Shown one piece after another: positions 1 to 13,095 of a stretch of DNA of 64,000 bases. The stretch is from Heterodera schachtii (taxonomy: Eukaryota > Nematoda > Chromadorea > Rhabditida > Heteroderidae). Location of the stretch: the NCBI GenBank assembly GCA_023374025.1, contig SIJG01000003.1, positions 2,882,416 through 2,946,415 of the forward strand. The letters are read 5' to 3'. Position 1 is the stretch's first letter, and each line of letters starts with the position of its first letter. The translations under genes were made by a program, and so were the position numbers. The notes beneath the pieces were generated by a model. That model saw only the letters and a program-made list of their open reading frames with translations, was not told the DNA's origin and did not search any database.

Positions 1-3000
1 ATTGCACATTTCGTTCCACGTGTGGAATAATTCAGGCATAAATGGGTTTATTTAGGCCTTTGAATCCGAGAGCAAGACGCTTTTTACGATGCTTGGCGAA
101 AAACATGGAGTTTTACCCATTATCTGTGCTTATCTTGAAATCACTTGACTTCATTTTTAGGGAAGCGATTAAAAGGAAGCTCGAGATTTATGAATCATAT
201 TGTCTGTGGATTTTCTATAATAAATTCTTGAATTCTATATTAATGCTCCACTTTTTGTATATCATTTCACATTTCGTTCCTCGAGTTGAATAATCCAAAC
301 ATAAATAGGTTGATTTGGATTTTAGAAGCATATTGTCCGTCAATTTTCTATAATAAATCAATGAATTCTATATTAATGGTCTAATTTTATATATAATTGC
401 ACATTTCGTTCCACGTGTGGAATAATTCAGGCATAAATGGGTTTATTTAGGCCTTTGAATCCGAGAGCAAGACGCTTTTTACGATGCTTGGCGAAAAACA
501 TGGAGTTTTACCCAATATCTGTGCATATCTTGAAATCACTTGACTTCATTTTTAGGGAAGCGATTAAAAGGAAGCTCGAGATTTATGAATCATATTGTCT
601 GTCGATTTTCTATAATAATTATTGAATTATCCCTCCCAGCCCTTGCCGCTGCCAGTCCACCTCGCTCGGCGCCTTTGCCTGCGCCGACCGCTGCCAGCAC
701 AGACCAACATTGCACCTTTCGTTGCGGGAGTTGAATAATTCAGGAATAAATGGTTTAAATTAGGCCATAGAAGCCGAGAGTAAGACGTTTTTTATAATGC
801 GTGCAGAAAAATCTGGAGCTTTACCCATTATCTGTGCATATCCTGAAATCACTTGACTTCATTTTTAGCAAAGTGATTAAAAGGAAGCTCGAGATTTATG
901 AATCATATTGTCTGTCGATTTTCTATAATAAATTCTTGAATTCTATATTAATGCTCCACTTTTGTATATCATTTCACATTTCGTTCCTCGAGTTGAATAA
1001 TCCAAACATAAATAGGTTGATTTGGATTTTAGAAGCATATTGTCCGTCAATTTTCTATAATAAATCAATGAATTCTATATTAATGGTCTAATTTTATATA
1101 TAATTGCACATTTCGTTCCACGTGTGGAATAATTCAGGCATAAATGGGTTTATTTAGGCCTTTGAATCCGAGAGCAAGACGCTTTTTACGATGCTTGGCG
1201 AAAAACATGGAGTTTTACCCATTATCTGTGCTTATCTTGAAATCACTTGACTTCATTTTTAGGGAAGCGATTAAAAGGAAGCTCGAGATTTATGAATCAT
1301 ATTGTCTGTCGATTTTCTATAATAAATTCTTGAATTCTATATTAATGCTCCACTTTTGTATATCATTTCACATTTCGTTCCTCTTGTTGAATTATCCTTG
1401 CATAAAAAGGTTGATTTGGATTTTAGAAGCATATTGTCCGTCAATTTTCTGTAATAAATCAATGAATTTATATTAATGGTCTAATTTTATATATAATTGC
1501 ATATTTCGGTGTCCGTATTTAATAACCCAGGCATAAATGGGTTGATTAAGGCCTTAGAATCCGAGAGTAAGACGATTTTTATAATGCTCGCGGACAAATA
1601 TGGAGTTTTACACATTATCTGTGCCTATCCTGGAATAAATTTACTACATTTTTAGGAAAGCGAGTAAAAGGAAGCTCGAAATTTATAAAGCAGATTGTCT
1701 GTCGAGTTAGTATAATAATAATTGAATTATCCCTCCCAGCCCTTGCCGCAGCCAGTCCACCTCGCGCGGCGCCGTTGCCTGCGCCGACCTCTGCCAGCAC
1801 AGACCAACATTGCACCTTTCGTTGCGGGAGTTGAATAATCCAGGAACAAATGGGTTGATTTAGGCGTTAGAAGCAAAGAGTAAGACGCTTATTATAATTC
1901 TAGCAGAAAAAGATGGAGTTTCACACATTATCTGTGCATATTCTGAAATCACTTGTCTTCATTTTTAGAAAGGCGATTAAAAGGAAGCTCGAGATTTATG
2001 AAGCATATTGTATGTAGATTTTGTATAATAAATAATTGAATTCTATATTAATGCTCCACTTTTTGTATATCATTTCACATTTCGTTCCTCGAGTTGAATA
2101 ATCCAAACATAAATAGGTTGATTTGGATTTTAGAAGCATATTGTCCGTCAATTTTCTATAATAAATCAATGAATTCTATATTAATGGTCTAATTTTATAT
2201 ATAATTGCACATTTCGTTCCACGTGTGGAATAATTCAGGCATAAATGGGTTTATTTAGGCCTTTGAATCCGAGAGCAAGACGCTTTTTACGATGCTTGGC
2301 GAAAAACATGGAGTTTTACCCATTATCTGTGCATATCTTGAAATCACTTGACTTCATTTTTAGGGAAGCGATTAAAAGGAAGCTCGAGATTTATGAATCA
2401 TATTGTCTGTCGATTTTCTATAATAATTATTGAATTATCCCTCCCAGCCCTTGCCGCTGCCAGTCCACCTCGCTCGGCGCCTTTGCCTGCGCCGACCGCT
2501 GCCAGCACAGACCAACATTGCACCTTTCGTTGCGGGAGTTGAATAATTCAGGAATAAATGGTTTAAATTAGGCCATAGAAGCCGAGAGTAAGACGTTTTT
2601 TATAATGCGTGCAGAAAAATCTGGAGCTTTACCCATTATCTGTGCATATCCTGAAATCACTTGACTTCATTTTTAGCAAAGTGATTAAAAGGAAGCTCGA
2701 GATTTATGAATCATATTGTCTGTCGATTTTCTATAATAAATTCTTGAATTCTATATTAATGCTCCACTTTTTGTATATCATTTCACATTTCGTTCCTCGA
2801 GTTGAATAATCCAAACATAAATAGGTTGATTTGGATTTTAGAAGCATATTGTCCGTCAATTTTCTGTAATAAATCAATGAATTCTATATTAATGGTCTAA
2901 TTTTATATATAATTGCACATTTCGTTCCACGTGTGGAATAATTCAGGCATAAATGGGTTTATTTAGGCCTTTGAATCCGAGAGCAAGACGCTTTTTACGA

Positions 3001-6000
3001 TGCTTGGCGAAAAACATGGAGTTTTACCCATTATCTGTGCTTATCTTGAAATCACTTGACTTCATTTTTAGGGAAGCGATTAAAAGGAAGCTCGAGATTT
3101 ATGAATCATATTGTCTGTCGATTTTCTATAATAAATTCTTGAATTCTATATTAATGCTCCACTTTTTGTATATCATTTCACATTTCGTTCCTCGAGTTGA
3201 ATAATCCAAACATAAATAGGTTGATTTGGATTTTAGAAGCATATTGTCCGTCAATTTTCTGTAATAAATCAATGAATTTTATATTAATGGTCTAATTTTA
3301 TATATAATTGCACATTTCGTTCCACGTGTGGAATAATTCAGGCATAAATGGGTTTATTTAGGCCTTTGAATCCGAGAGCAAGACGCTTTTTACGATGCTT
3401 GGCGAAAAACATGGAGTTTTACCCATTATCTGTGCATATCTTGAAATCACTTGACTTCATTTTTAGGGAAGCGATTAAAAGGAAGCTCGAGATTTATGAA
3501 TCATATTGTCTGTCGATTTTCTATAATAATTATTTAATTATCCCTCCCAGCCCTTGCCGCTGCCAGTCCACCTCGCTCGGCGCCTTTGCCTGCGCCGACC
3601 GCTGCCAGCACAGACCAACATTGCACCTTTCGTTGCGGGAGTTGAATAATTCAGGAATAAATGGTTTAAATTAGGCCATAGAAGCCGAGAGTAAGACGTT
3701 TTTTATAATGCGTGCAGAAAAATCTGGAGCTTTACCCATTATCTGTGCATATCCTGAAATCACTTGACTTCATTTTTAGCAAAGTGATTAAAAGGAAGCT
3801 CGAGATTTATGAATCATATTGTCTGTCGATTTTCTATAATAAATTCTTGAATTCTATATTAATGCTCCACTTTTTGTATATCATTTCACATTTCGTTCCT
3901 CGAGTTGAATAATCCAAACATAAATAGGTTGATTTGGATTTTAGAAGCATATTGTCCGTCAATTTTCTATAATAAATCAATGAATTCTATATTAATGGTC
4001 TAATTTTATATATAATTGCACATTTCGTTCCACGTGTGGAATAATTCAGGCATAAATGGGTTTATTTAGGCCTTTGAATCCGAGAGCAAGACGCTTTTTA
4101 CGATGCTTGGCGAAAAACATGGAGTTTTACCCATTATCTGTGCATATCTTGAAATCACTTGACTTCATTTTTAGGGAAGCGATTAAAAGGAAGCTCGAGA
4201 TTTATGAATCATATTGTCTGTCGATTTTCTATAATAATTATTGAATTATCCCTCCCAGCCCTTGCCGCTACCAGTCCACCTCGCTCGACTCCCTTGACTG
4301 CGCCGACCTCTGCCAGCACATCCCAACATTGCACCTTTCGTTGCGGGAGTTGAATAATTCAGGAATAAATGGTTTAAATTAGGCCATAGAAGCCGAGAGT
4401 AAGACGTTTTTTATAATGCGTGCAGAAAAATCTGGAGCTTTACCCATTATCTGTGCATATCCTGAAATCACTTGACTTCCTGTTTAGGAAAGCGATTAAA
4501 AGGAAGCTCGAGATTTATGAAGGATATTGTCGGTCGACTTCTTATAACAAATTATTGGATTCTATATTAATGCTCCACTTTTGTATATCATTTCACATTT
4601 CGTTCCTCGAGTTGAATAATCCAAACATAAATAGGTTGATTTGGATTTTAGAAGCATATTGTCCGTCAATTTTCTATAATAAATCAATGAATTCTATAGT
4701 AATGGTCTAATTTTATATATCACTGCACATTTCCTTGCTCGAGTTAAATAACCCAGGCACATATGGGTTGATTTAGGCGTTAGAAGCGAAGAATAAGAAG
4801 CTTTTTATAATGCTAACCGAAAAAGATGGAGTTTTACAAATTATCTGTGCATATCCTGAAATCAATTGACTTCATTTTTAGGCAAGCGATTAAATGGAAG
4901 CTCGAGATTTATAAAGCGTATTGTCTAGCGCTTTTGTATAATAAATTAAAGACTTCTATATTAATGGTCTACTTTTTATATACCATTGAACATTTCGTTC
5001 CTCTTGTTGAATTATCCTTGCATAAAAAGGTTGATTTGGATTTATGAAGGATATTGTCGGTCGACTTCTTATAACAAATTATTGGATTCTATATTAATTG
5101 TGTAATTGTTATATATCCTTGCATATTTCGTTCCACGTGTGGAATAATTCAGGCATAAATGGGTTTATTTAGGCCTTTGAATCCGAGAGCAAGACGCTTT
5201 TTACGATGCTTGGCGAAAAAGATGGAGTTTCACACATTATCTGTGCATATTCTGAAATCACTTGTCTTCATTTTTAGAAAGGCGATTAAAAGGAAGCTCG
5301 AGATTTATGAAGCATATTGTATGTAGATTTTGTATAATAATAATTGAATTATCCCTCCCAGCCCTTGCCGCTGCCAGTCCACCTCGCTCGACGCCTTTGC
5401 CTGCGCCGACCTCTGCCAGCACAGACCAACATTGCACCTTTCGTTGCGGGAGTTGAATAATTCAGGAATAAATGGTTTAAATTAGGCCATAGAAGCCGAG
5501 AGTAAGACGTTTTTTATAATGCGTGCAGAAAAATCTGGAGCTTTACCCATTATCTGTGCATATCCTGAAATCACTTGACTTCATTTTTAGCAAAGTGATT
5601 AAAAGGAAGCTCGAGATTTATGAATCATATTGTCTGTCGATTTTCTATAATAAATTCTTGAATTCTATATTAATGCTCCACTTTTTGTATATCATTTCAC
5701 ATTTCGTTCCTCGAGTTGAATAATCCAAACATAAATAGGTTGATTTGGATTTTAGAAGCATATTGTCCGTCAATTTTCTGTAATAAATCAATGAATTCTA
5801 TATTAATGGTCTAATTTTATATATAATTGCACATTTCGTTCCACGTGTGGAATAATTCAGGCATAAATGGGTTTATTTAGGCCTTTGAATCCGAGAGCAA
5901 GACGCTTTTTACGATGCTTGGCGAAAAACATGGAGTTTTACCCATTATCTGTGCTTATCTTGAAATCACTTGACTTCATTTTTAGGGAAGCGATTAAAAG

Positions 6001-6186
6001 GAAGCTCGAGATTTATGAATCATATTGTCTGTCGATTTTCTATAATAATTATTGAATTATCCCTCCCAGCCCTTGCCGCTGTCAGTCCACCTCGCTCGGC
6101 GCCTTTGCCTGCGCCGACCGCTGCCAGCACAGACCAAGGAAGCCGTCGCTCCCATCGCCGGCCGCTGCCAGTCCACCTCGCTCGGA
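1..6186. repeat. Satellite array with higher-order repeat of about 1.81 kb
   Basis: Nearly the whole stretch is built from related monomers containing the words CTCGAGATTTATGAA, CATTTCGTTCC and TTAAAAGGAAG. The same block recurs at 437, 2245, 4056 and 5867, spaced 1808, 1811 and 1811 bp, which gives a higher-order unit. Sub-periods of about 395 and 708 bp reflect short monomers lacking the middle part and long ones carrying it. Some monomers carry a GC-rich island (for example 638-720, 2446-2530, 3541-3625, 5353-5440). Short open frames here repeat with the array and are translated satellite, not genes. The array stops at about 6186, exactly where sequence shared with the AChE 3' flank begins. 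Confidence 0.93.
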
Positions 6187-6491
6187 CGAGGTCCTAAATG
6201 CCAGAATTGTTTTTTACGGTTGAATGAACGACGATTTATTTGGAGTTTAACTGATCAATCTGATCACATTTTTGTGTCGTCAAAAATGCCGAATTCCGAT
6301 TTTTTAATTTTATCCAAAAGGCCGAGTTCCGGTTTTTTGACTAATGAATAATTTTAGGAAAATTTGAACCAAAAGAATCAATTAATTTTAAAAATTATGA
6401 CAAATTAAAACTGATCATGGATTTTTCTAAATTTTGCATGCTAATTGAATATTTAATGGTTACGAGTGATGTTTATTTTTTTATAATTTAA

Positions 6492-8463
6492 TCAAAACTC
6501 AGTTTGAAGATCAATTAAATTCTGATTCAAAAAAAAATACAAAAAATTTTCGGTCCGGGAAAAATCATCAAATTCAAGATCCACAACTGAGACGCAAAAA
6601 AGAAAAACCCGAGAAATTTCTCGAGAACGTGAATCTTGAATAGCCCCACAACACACTGAACTACTGCTCTTATTACCGCGTCTGTGCGCCTGGCGTTGGT
6701 CGGGCGCCAGCTGCGCCAGCGCCTGCTCCAAGAGACGGCACAGTTTGCCGTGCACGTCTACGTAAATGCGATGACTGTTCCCGCGCGCAATCTCATCGCT
6801 GATTGTGAGCACCAGCGACCTGTGAGGAAATCCGGGACAATAACGGCAATTAATTAATTAAGGGCGATTAATCATTAATTGACAAAAATGCTTTAAACAA
6901 AGTGGCTAATATTCCAATAAATATATTTCTTGCCGTTACTTTTCTCGACAAGCTATGATTTTCTTTGATCATTTTTCTCGATCAGGAACAGTCTTAGGAT
7001 TCCCATGGGATGCCGTTGGTCTGTCCGGTTGCCCAAAGGGCTTAAACCATAAAAATGCCACACTTTCGCGTGATCCTGTTGTACTTGGGCCAGATTCACT
7101 AAAAATGGCTTTGAAAATTATGAATGATTAATGCCATCCCTAAACTTGCCCAGTGCGCGCAAATCGTCCCCAAAAGTCCATGATTTTGGCCGAAAATGCC
7201 CACTCCATGTCCAACTCTTTTTGATCGTATGCCTGTGGATGCCGAAACGGCATGCCGAACACATACCTAGAAATGAAAGGACAAGCCATGAAAATTTGTG
7301 CGGTGTCAATGCCGAATAAAGTATTTGGACCTGTCAATTATAGCGCTTTGACCGGGACAGAATGATAGAAATGCATTACCATGATTATGATTTTGAAATG
7401 GCCAAATATTTCGTTTCGATTAATTCAACCTTTTCGGGGACACGGTAATTACCGTAATCGTTTTTCACCGAAACCTCGAAAACAACTCTTAAATGATAAA
7501 TTTTTAAGGGTTCAATTACCGGCTTTTTTGCCAGTTCAAGAAATCAGTATTTCTTTGAGTAGTTTTCGGTAATAGGCGATAAAAGAATGGTTAAATTTAA
7601 CGGTATTTACGGTGCAAATTACCACGACAATTAGCGGTTTACCGTTTTCCAGTATTTGTTAGTACACTGTAAACCCACTCAATAACGAAAACCAATTAAA
7701 AGTAAGTAAAATCTAATTAATGCCAATTAAATACTTACACAATGTCAGCAAATTCAATGAGGGCACAAGTGAAGAAGCTGAAATGATTTTGTGATAAGAA
7801 ATACCTTAAAACTAATTCAGAGGTGGTCGGCCTATCAGTGACCAGAATTCTTGGAACCTAACTAAGTCCAGTGCCTAGCACTAATTAGAGATAATCTCTC
7901 ACTAATCGCCGAGGAACCGTGCCACACCATCCCGCCACCGTTCCACCGCCTTGGCATGGTTGTGATCAGGCGTGATGCGCGCATAGGCGTGCATCAGCGC
8001 GTGCCGTACCAACTGCGAGTTGCCAAAGTAGGGCAAAAAGGCGTCAAAAGCCTTGGTGTATTCGGACCTGAGAAAATTTTCAAAAGCTAGAAAAATGACT
8101 TTTGGAAGAGTAGGAATTTTTTTTAATTATTGCTTTTTCTAAAAATCGCTGATAAATTTTTTTTTTTAATATTCAAATTAGGAGCTTTTTTCGACTTTTT
8201 ATGATTCGATCCCGACTTTTCGTATGCCGTTTTTCCCAAAATCTTGCCGCCCATCCTTAGTACATTAATTGATCAAAAATTATTCGAGAAATAGTGATCA
8301 GAAACCACCAATTTTTAACCGATAATATGGCCAAAAACAAGGTAACAAAGACTAAATCTAACTTACTCAGTGACCCGTGCCTGGTTGTATTGGTCCTCCG
8401 GTGATATGGTATGGTTGAAGCCAAACCCGTATTTGTGAAGGTAGTACGGTAGCCAGTAGGTGC
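6492..8463 (-). pseudogene. Acetylcholinesterase tail pseudogene
   Basis: Exon counterparts of the main AChE gene, read on the minus strand: 8463-8367 (TYWLPYYLHKYGF part), 8067-7903 (FLPYFGNSQLVRHAL part), 7777-7739 (FFTCALIEFAD), 7266-7150 (YVFGMPFRHPQAY to FARTG), about 7092-7050, and 6819 onward (DEIARGNSHRIYVDVHGK, with the cysteine in GKLCRLL). The exon holding [11 protein letters not shown] and the catalytic histidine is missing; the deletion lies near 7681-7700. The WPKYNRI exon has lost about 10 bp, which shifts the frame. The last exon has a 6-bp in-frame insertion. No upstream exons exist in this copy, so it cannot make an active esterase. The splice sites of the kept exons are intact, so decay is recent or it might still be transcribed. 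Confidence 0.88.
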
Positions 8464-8615
8464 CTGTAAAGTTTGTCGTTAAGTATTTTAGGGTTTTCAA
8501 AATTCAAAAATTCTCTGTAGGGGGACTGAATTGTCGTGCCTATCGGCAAATACATTCATTTAAATTTTTTTGCATATCTTTTTTGTAAAATTTAAATTTT
8601 TAAGTGCGTGATCAT

Positions 8616-9243
8616 TAGGGATCGGATTTTTAGTTTTTTAACTATTTTTTCTGCGGCTTTAACTCGACGAGAAATGCACGAAAAACACATTCTTTTTCGA
8701 AAATTTTTCGTTTTTAGTGCCACTATTCATCACTAGGAATCACTATTTTGGAGCTTCGCCACTAAAAAAAACTATTTCGGAAGTTGGCCACTAAAATAAT
8801 TTTTCGCCACTATTTTGGCGTTTCGCCACTATTTTTGCCATTATTTTGGCATTTTTTTGGAAATTTCCCAAAAAATGGAATAAAAACAAAAAATACACCC
8901 CAAAAATCGACCTAAAAATTCAAAAAATACACCCCTAAGAATCGACCTAAAATTTTTCAAAAAATACACCCTCTAAGAATGGGAAAAATTTCACAAAAAT
9001 TCTTCCCCCAACTATTTTTTCCTTGTTCAATATTTGCTAAGAAAATATTTTGTAATTGCAATCAGTGAATAAAATTGTTTGCCTTAATTTTACATTATTT
9101 TCAAATAAAAAAACAGCTATTTAAAAAATTACACCTCTAAATTTGGAACTTTTTCGCCACTATTTTCGCCACTATTTTGGCATTTTTTGTCACTATTTAG
9201 TTAATTATTTTGGGATTTTTTATCACTAAAAATCCGATCCCTA
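8616..9243. mobile_element. hAT-like non-autonomous element (TAGGGATCGG ends)
   Basis: The ends are inverted (TAGGGATCGGATTTTTAG and its complement) and are flanked by an exact 8-bp target duplication, GTGATCAT (8608-8615 and 9244-9251). The interior is AT-rich and repeats the words CGCCACTATTTTGGC and AATCGACCTAAAA. No coding sequence is seen. The corresponding intron of the complete AChE gene lacks it, so it inserted after the duplication. An 8-bp duplication with YAGGG ends is typical of hAT elements. Confidence 0.85.
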
Positions 9244-10114
9244 GTGATCATCCCACAAAAAAGCCCAAAAGATTGATTGATTTGTTTGATCACAGCCGCC
9301 CAATCCAAACCCTTAAAAAATCCCTCAGATCGGTCGATTTTCTACAAATTGATCAGCAGGACCGATTTAATTTGATAAATCAATTCTCAATATCGAGAAC
9401 AACTCTAGTGTAAAATTTAAAATAAATTTATAAGTGCTAGAGAATCTCGATACCAAATCTCGAGTGAAGAAAGGCCTCGGTTTTTTAAAGGTCTTGTATC
9501 TCTGGCTAAATTCTTAAGGCCTGAGTTAACACACGAAAAATTGCAGCAATGAGCAGTTCTTGCACAAAAATGCCATCCTTCCATGCCGATGCCATCCCAC
9601 TTTGGCTTTCGCTTCAAAATTTCAACTCATTAAGTCGTGTCGTACATAGAGACCGGCGCGAGACGTGATCCCGCTCGGGATTTTGCGGGATCCCATTCCG
9701 CAATTCGTATTTTTTGGAAAGTGCGGGATTAATCCCGCGGGATCCCGTCCCGCAACAAATTTTGAGTTCAATCTCGCAGCGGGATCCGCAAATTTGGTTT
9801 TTGTGTGGGATCACGCGGGACCCGCGTTGCTTTTTTGAAAATTTTTAAAAACATAATGCCATAATTTTTTGAATAAATTTAATAAAATTCAGCGCATTTT
9901 TCCTTCGCAAATTTTTATCTGAATATTTCCTCCTCTTCATTGTTTCTTTTCCGCTTTACAAATTTTTATCTATTTATTTTTTTTAAATTCCAGTTTGCTG
10001 CTTATTAAAATATCGTACAATTCAAGAAAAAAAAAACCCACAGAAAACGAATGGGAAAGAAAATGTAAATTTTAAAACCAAACAAAATATTTCCATTTTC
10101 TGTTTTTTCTTTAG

Positions 10115-10244
10115 TTTCATTGCTGGCGACTGTTTCCTCGCGGTGTTCGAATTGCTCCCCCCGCGTCAACTTGGCCTTGGCATCGCTCTGATCAGCCACC
10201 GTTTTGAACCGTTGCCAAAGAATGTCATCGGATTCAGAGCGTTA
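10115..10244 (+). pseudogene. F-box-like protein N-terminal fragment (copy 1)
   Basis: After a good splice acceptor (TTTTTTCTTTAG), the plus frame reads FIAGDCFLAVFELLPP, then RQLGLGIALISHRFE, then PLPKNVIGFRAL. I recognise this as the start of a large F-box-like family known to me from cyst nematodes, in which a short F-box-like helix block is followed later by a PLP..VIGF segment. Here the two are directly fused, so the region between them has been lost. The frame runs straight into the transposon end at 10245. Family assignment is from memory; the fragment alone cannot be a working protein. Confidence 0.6.
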
Positions 10245-11201
10245 TACCGTACTTCTTCGATTATAGCCCCCGGGGGCTCTATTGTTCAATTCCCCTCAAA
10301 AGGGGGGCTTTATTCGAGAGGGGGGATCTAATCGAGGAGGGGGGGGGGGCTTTATAGTTCAACCCTTTTTTTACAAAAATCTCACATACCGAAATTTTTT
10401 AATGGTATTAATTAAAAATGACCGAAATAGGCTTAAAATTATCTTTTAGTAATTTAAAAATTAATTTTTGGTATTCCATTTTTTAAAAAAAACTATTTTT
10501 TGGGGCACATTTTCAAAAAAAAATTTTGCTTTTCGCAAACAAATTTCTATAAATTCTCAAAATTTTTGATAAAAATTGCGAAATTTTGGATATTTTTGGG
10601 GGTATTTCATAAAAAAATTCCCTAAAAATTCTCAAAAAAACATAGTAAAATTTGTTTCAACAGCTCGTTTTTTATTCGCATATATAATTTTTCTGCATCT
10701 CAATTTTTAGGTTTATATATTAATTAAAATCGTTTTTTTTTCAATTTCTTAGTTTGTTAAATTAAATTATTTTTTATTCTTATTTTTGTAAAACCATTTA
10801 AAAGTATATTTATTCTCATAAATAAAATTTTATATGTGGCATGAGTTAATGAAAATTATTTTTAATTAATGAACATATTCTTTTTAAATTAGTATAAAGA
10901 TGAATTATTCTCTCTTATTTTATAAACCATTAATATTTTTTAATACAAGAAAAGCGGCACTGCTTAAAAATATTTTGAAAATACCCATAATTAAATTGAA
11001 TTTATGTAATCTAAGAGAATCTTTTTCCCAACCAAATGAATTTAATTTATGATTTTCTTTTGCATTTTTTTCGTTTTTTATTTAAATTAATTTCCCAAAG
11101 GGGGGGGGGGCTTTATAGTTCAACCCCCCTCAAAAGGGGGGCTTTATTCGAGAGGGTGGATCTAATCGAGGGGGGGGAGATGTAATCGAAAAAATACGGT
11201 A
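10245..11201. mobile_element. TACCGTA-ended inverted-repeat element (copy 1)
   Basis: Outer ends are TACCGTACTTCTTCGATTA on the left and the complement of TACCGTATTTTTTCGATTA on the right, inside a possible TA target site. Subterminal G-rich blocks containing CTTTATTCGAGAGGG and GATCTAATCGAGG occur at both ends in the same orientation. The interior is AT-rich without coding. TA-flanked ends suggest a Tc1/mariner-type non-autonomous element; this class is an inference. Confidence 0.65.
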
Positions 11202-12010
11202 TATAAGGTAAAAATAAAAATGAGAAAACAAAAAATGATCTGATCCATATCTTATCGCGGGTAATAGTGTAATTTGTCCCCCGCCCCCCTTTTTTGAAAA
11301 AAAAAAATTTTCAAAAATTTTCATGTCATAAAAAGAAGTTTTCAAGATCGCTGATAAAGAATCCGGCATCCATTTCAGCCAATTCCTAACCACCGGACCC
11401 GAATTCGAACAAAAAGTCCAAAACTCAAATTTTCGAATTCTAACCGCCCATTTTGGCGCAGTACGTCACAGCATTTTTTTATTTATCAACCAAATTAAAT
11501 AATATTGGTATGATTTTAAATGGCTTGATAGTAGAGACCGGCGCGGGACGGGATCCCGCGCGGGATTTTGAGGGATCCCAGTCCGCAATCCCGCATTTTT
11601 TGGAAAATGCGGGATTTGCGGTAATAATCCCGCGGGATCCCGTCCCGCAAAGAATTTTGAGTTCCAAGCCCGCAGCGGGATCCGCAAATTTGATTTTTTG
11701 TGCGGGATCACGCGGGACCCGCGTTGCTTTTTTGAAAATTTTTAAAAACATAATGCCATAATTTTTTGAATAAATTTAATAAAATTCAGCGCATTTTTCC
11801 TTCGCAAATTTTTATCTGAATATTTCCTCCTCTTCATTGTTTCTTTTCCGCTTTACAAATTTTTATTTATTTATTTTTTTTAAATTCCAGTTTGCTGCTT
11901 ATTAAAATATCGTACAATTCAAGAAAAAAAAACCCACAGAAAACGAATGGGAAAGAAAATGTAAATTTTAAAACCAAACGAAATATTTCCATTTTCTGTT
12001 TTTTCTTTAG

Positions 12011-12138
12011 TTTCATTGCTGGCGACTGTTTCCTCGCGGTGTTCGAATTGCTCCCCCCGCGTCAACTTGGCCTTGGCATCGCTCTGATCAGCCACCGTTT
12101 TGAACCGTTGCCAAAGAATGTCATCGGATTCAGAGCGT
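12011..12138 (+). pseudogene. F-box-like protein N-terminal fragment (copy 2)
   Basis: Second copy of the fragment at 10115, identical in the translated part, inside unit 2 of the 1,894-bp duplication. It could be the 5' part of the F-box-like gene whose C-terminal half lies at 15573-16572 on the same strand, now separated by several transposons. That link is inference. Confidence 0.58.
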
Positions 12139-13095
12139 TATACCGTACTTCTTCGATTATAGCCCCCGGGGGCTCTATTGTTCAATTCCCCTCAAAAGGG
12201 GGGCTTTATTCGAGAGGGGGGATCTAATCGAGGAGGGGGGGGGGGCTTTATAGTTCAACCCTTTTTTTACAAAAATCTCACATACCGAAATTTTTTAATG
12301 GTATTAATTAAAAATGACCGAAATAGGCTTAAAATTATCTTTTAGTAATTTAAATTAATTTTTGGTATTCCATTTTTAAAAAAAAACTATTTTTTGGGGC
12401 ACATTTTCAAAAAAAAATTTTGCTTTTCGCAAACAAATTTCTATAAATTCTCAAAATTTTTGATAAAAATTGCGAAATTTTGGATATTTTTGGGGGTATT
12501 TCATAAAAAAATTCCCTAAAAATTCTCAAAAAAACATAGTAAAATTTGTTTCAACAGCTCGTTTTTTATTCGCATATATAATTTTTCTGCATCTCAATTT
12601 TTAGGTTTATATATTAATTAAAATCGTTTTTTTTTCAATTTCTTAGTTTGTTAAATTAAATTATTTTTTATTCTTATTTTTGTAAAACCATTTAAAAGTA
12701 TATTTATTCTCATAAATAAAATTTTATATGTGGCATGAGTTAATGAAAATTATTTTTAATTAATGAACATATTCTTTTTAAATTAGTATAAAGATGAATT
12801 ATTCTCTCTTATTTTATAAACCATTAATATTTTTTAATACAAGAAAAGCGGCACTGCTTAAAAATATTTTGAAAATACCCATAATTAAATTGAATTTATG
12901 TAATCTAAGAGAATCTTTTTCCCAACCAAATGAATTTAATTTATGATTTTCTTTTGCATTTTTTTCGTTTTTTATTTAAATTAATTTCCCAAAGGGGGGG
13001 GGGGCTTTATAGTTCAACCCCCCTCAAAAGGGGGGCTTTATTCGAGAGGGTGGATCTAATCGAGGGGGGGGAGATGTAATCGAAAAAATACGGTA
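12139..13095. mobile_element. TACCGTA-ended inverted-repeat element (copy 2)
   Basis: Near-identical copy of the element at 10245-11201, carried along by the 1,894-bp tandem duplication rather than by a second transposition. Confidence 0.65.

Larger units (their letters stand above)
6187..9605 (-). repeat. Segmental duplication of the AChE gene tail and 3' flank
   Basis: This block is colinear with about 28002-31640, in the same orientation. Matches start at CGAGGTCCTAAATGCCAG (6184 and 28001) and run through exons, introns and flank up to the intron and exon sequence near 9540-9605 (compare 31575-31640). Differences include loss of one whole exon, small indels and a 628-bp transposon insertion at 8616-9243. 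The left edge coincides with the end of the satellite. The right edge lies just before an unrelated GGGATCCC-rich repeat. Confidence 0.88.

Noticed and set aside
42..6351. Series of short open frames (60-110 codons) repeated along the first 6.3 kb
   Set aside because: They recur with the satellite period, share no family motif and are frame readings of the repeat monomers.
11453..11761. 102-codon frame and opposite-strand frames, duplicated at 13347-13655
   Set aside because: Lies in the GGGATCCC palindromic repeat block; palindromic GC composition opens frames on both strands.
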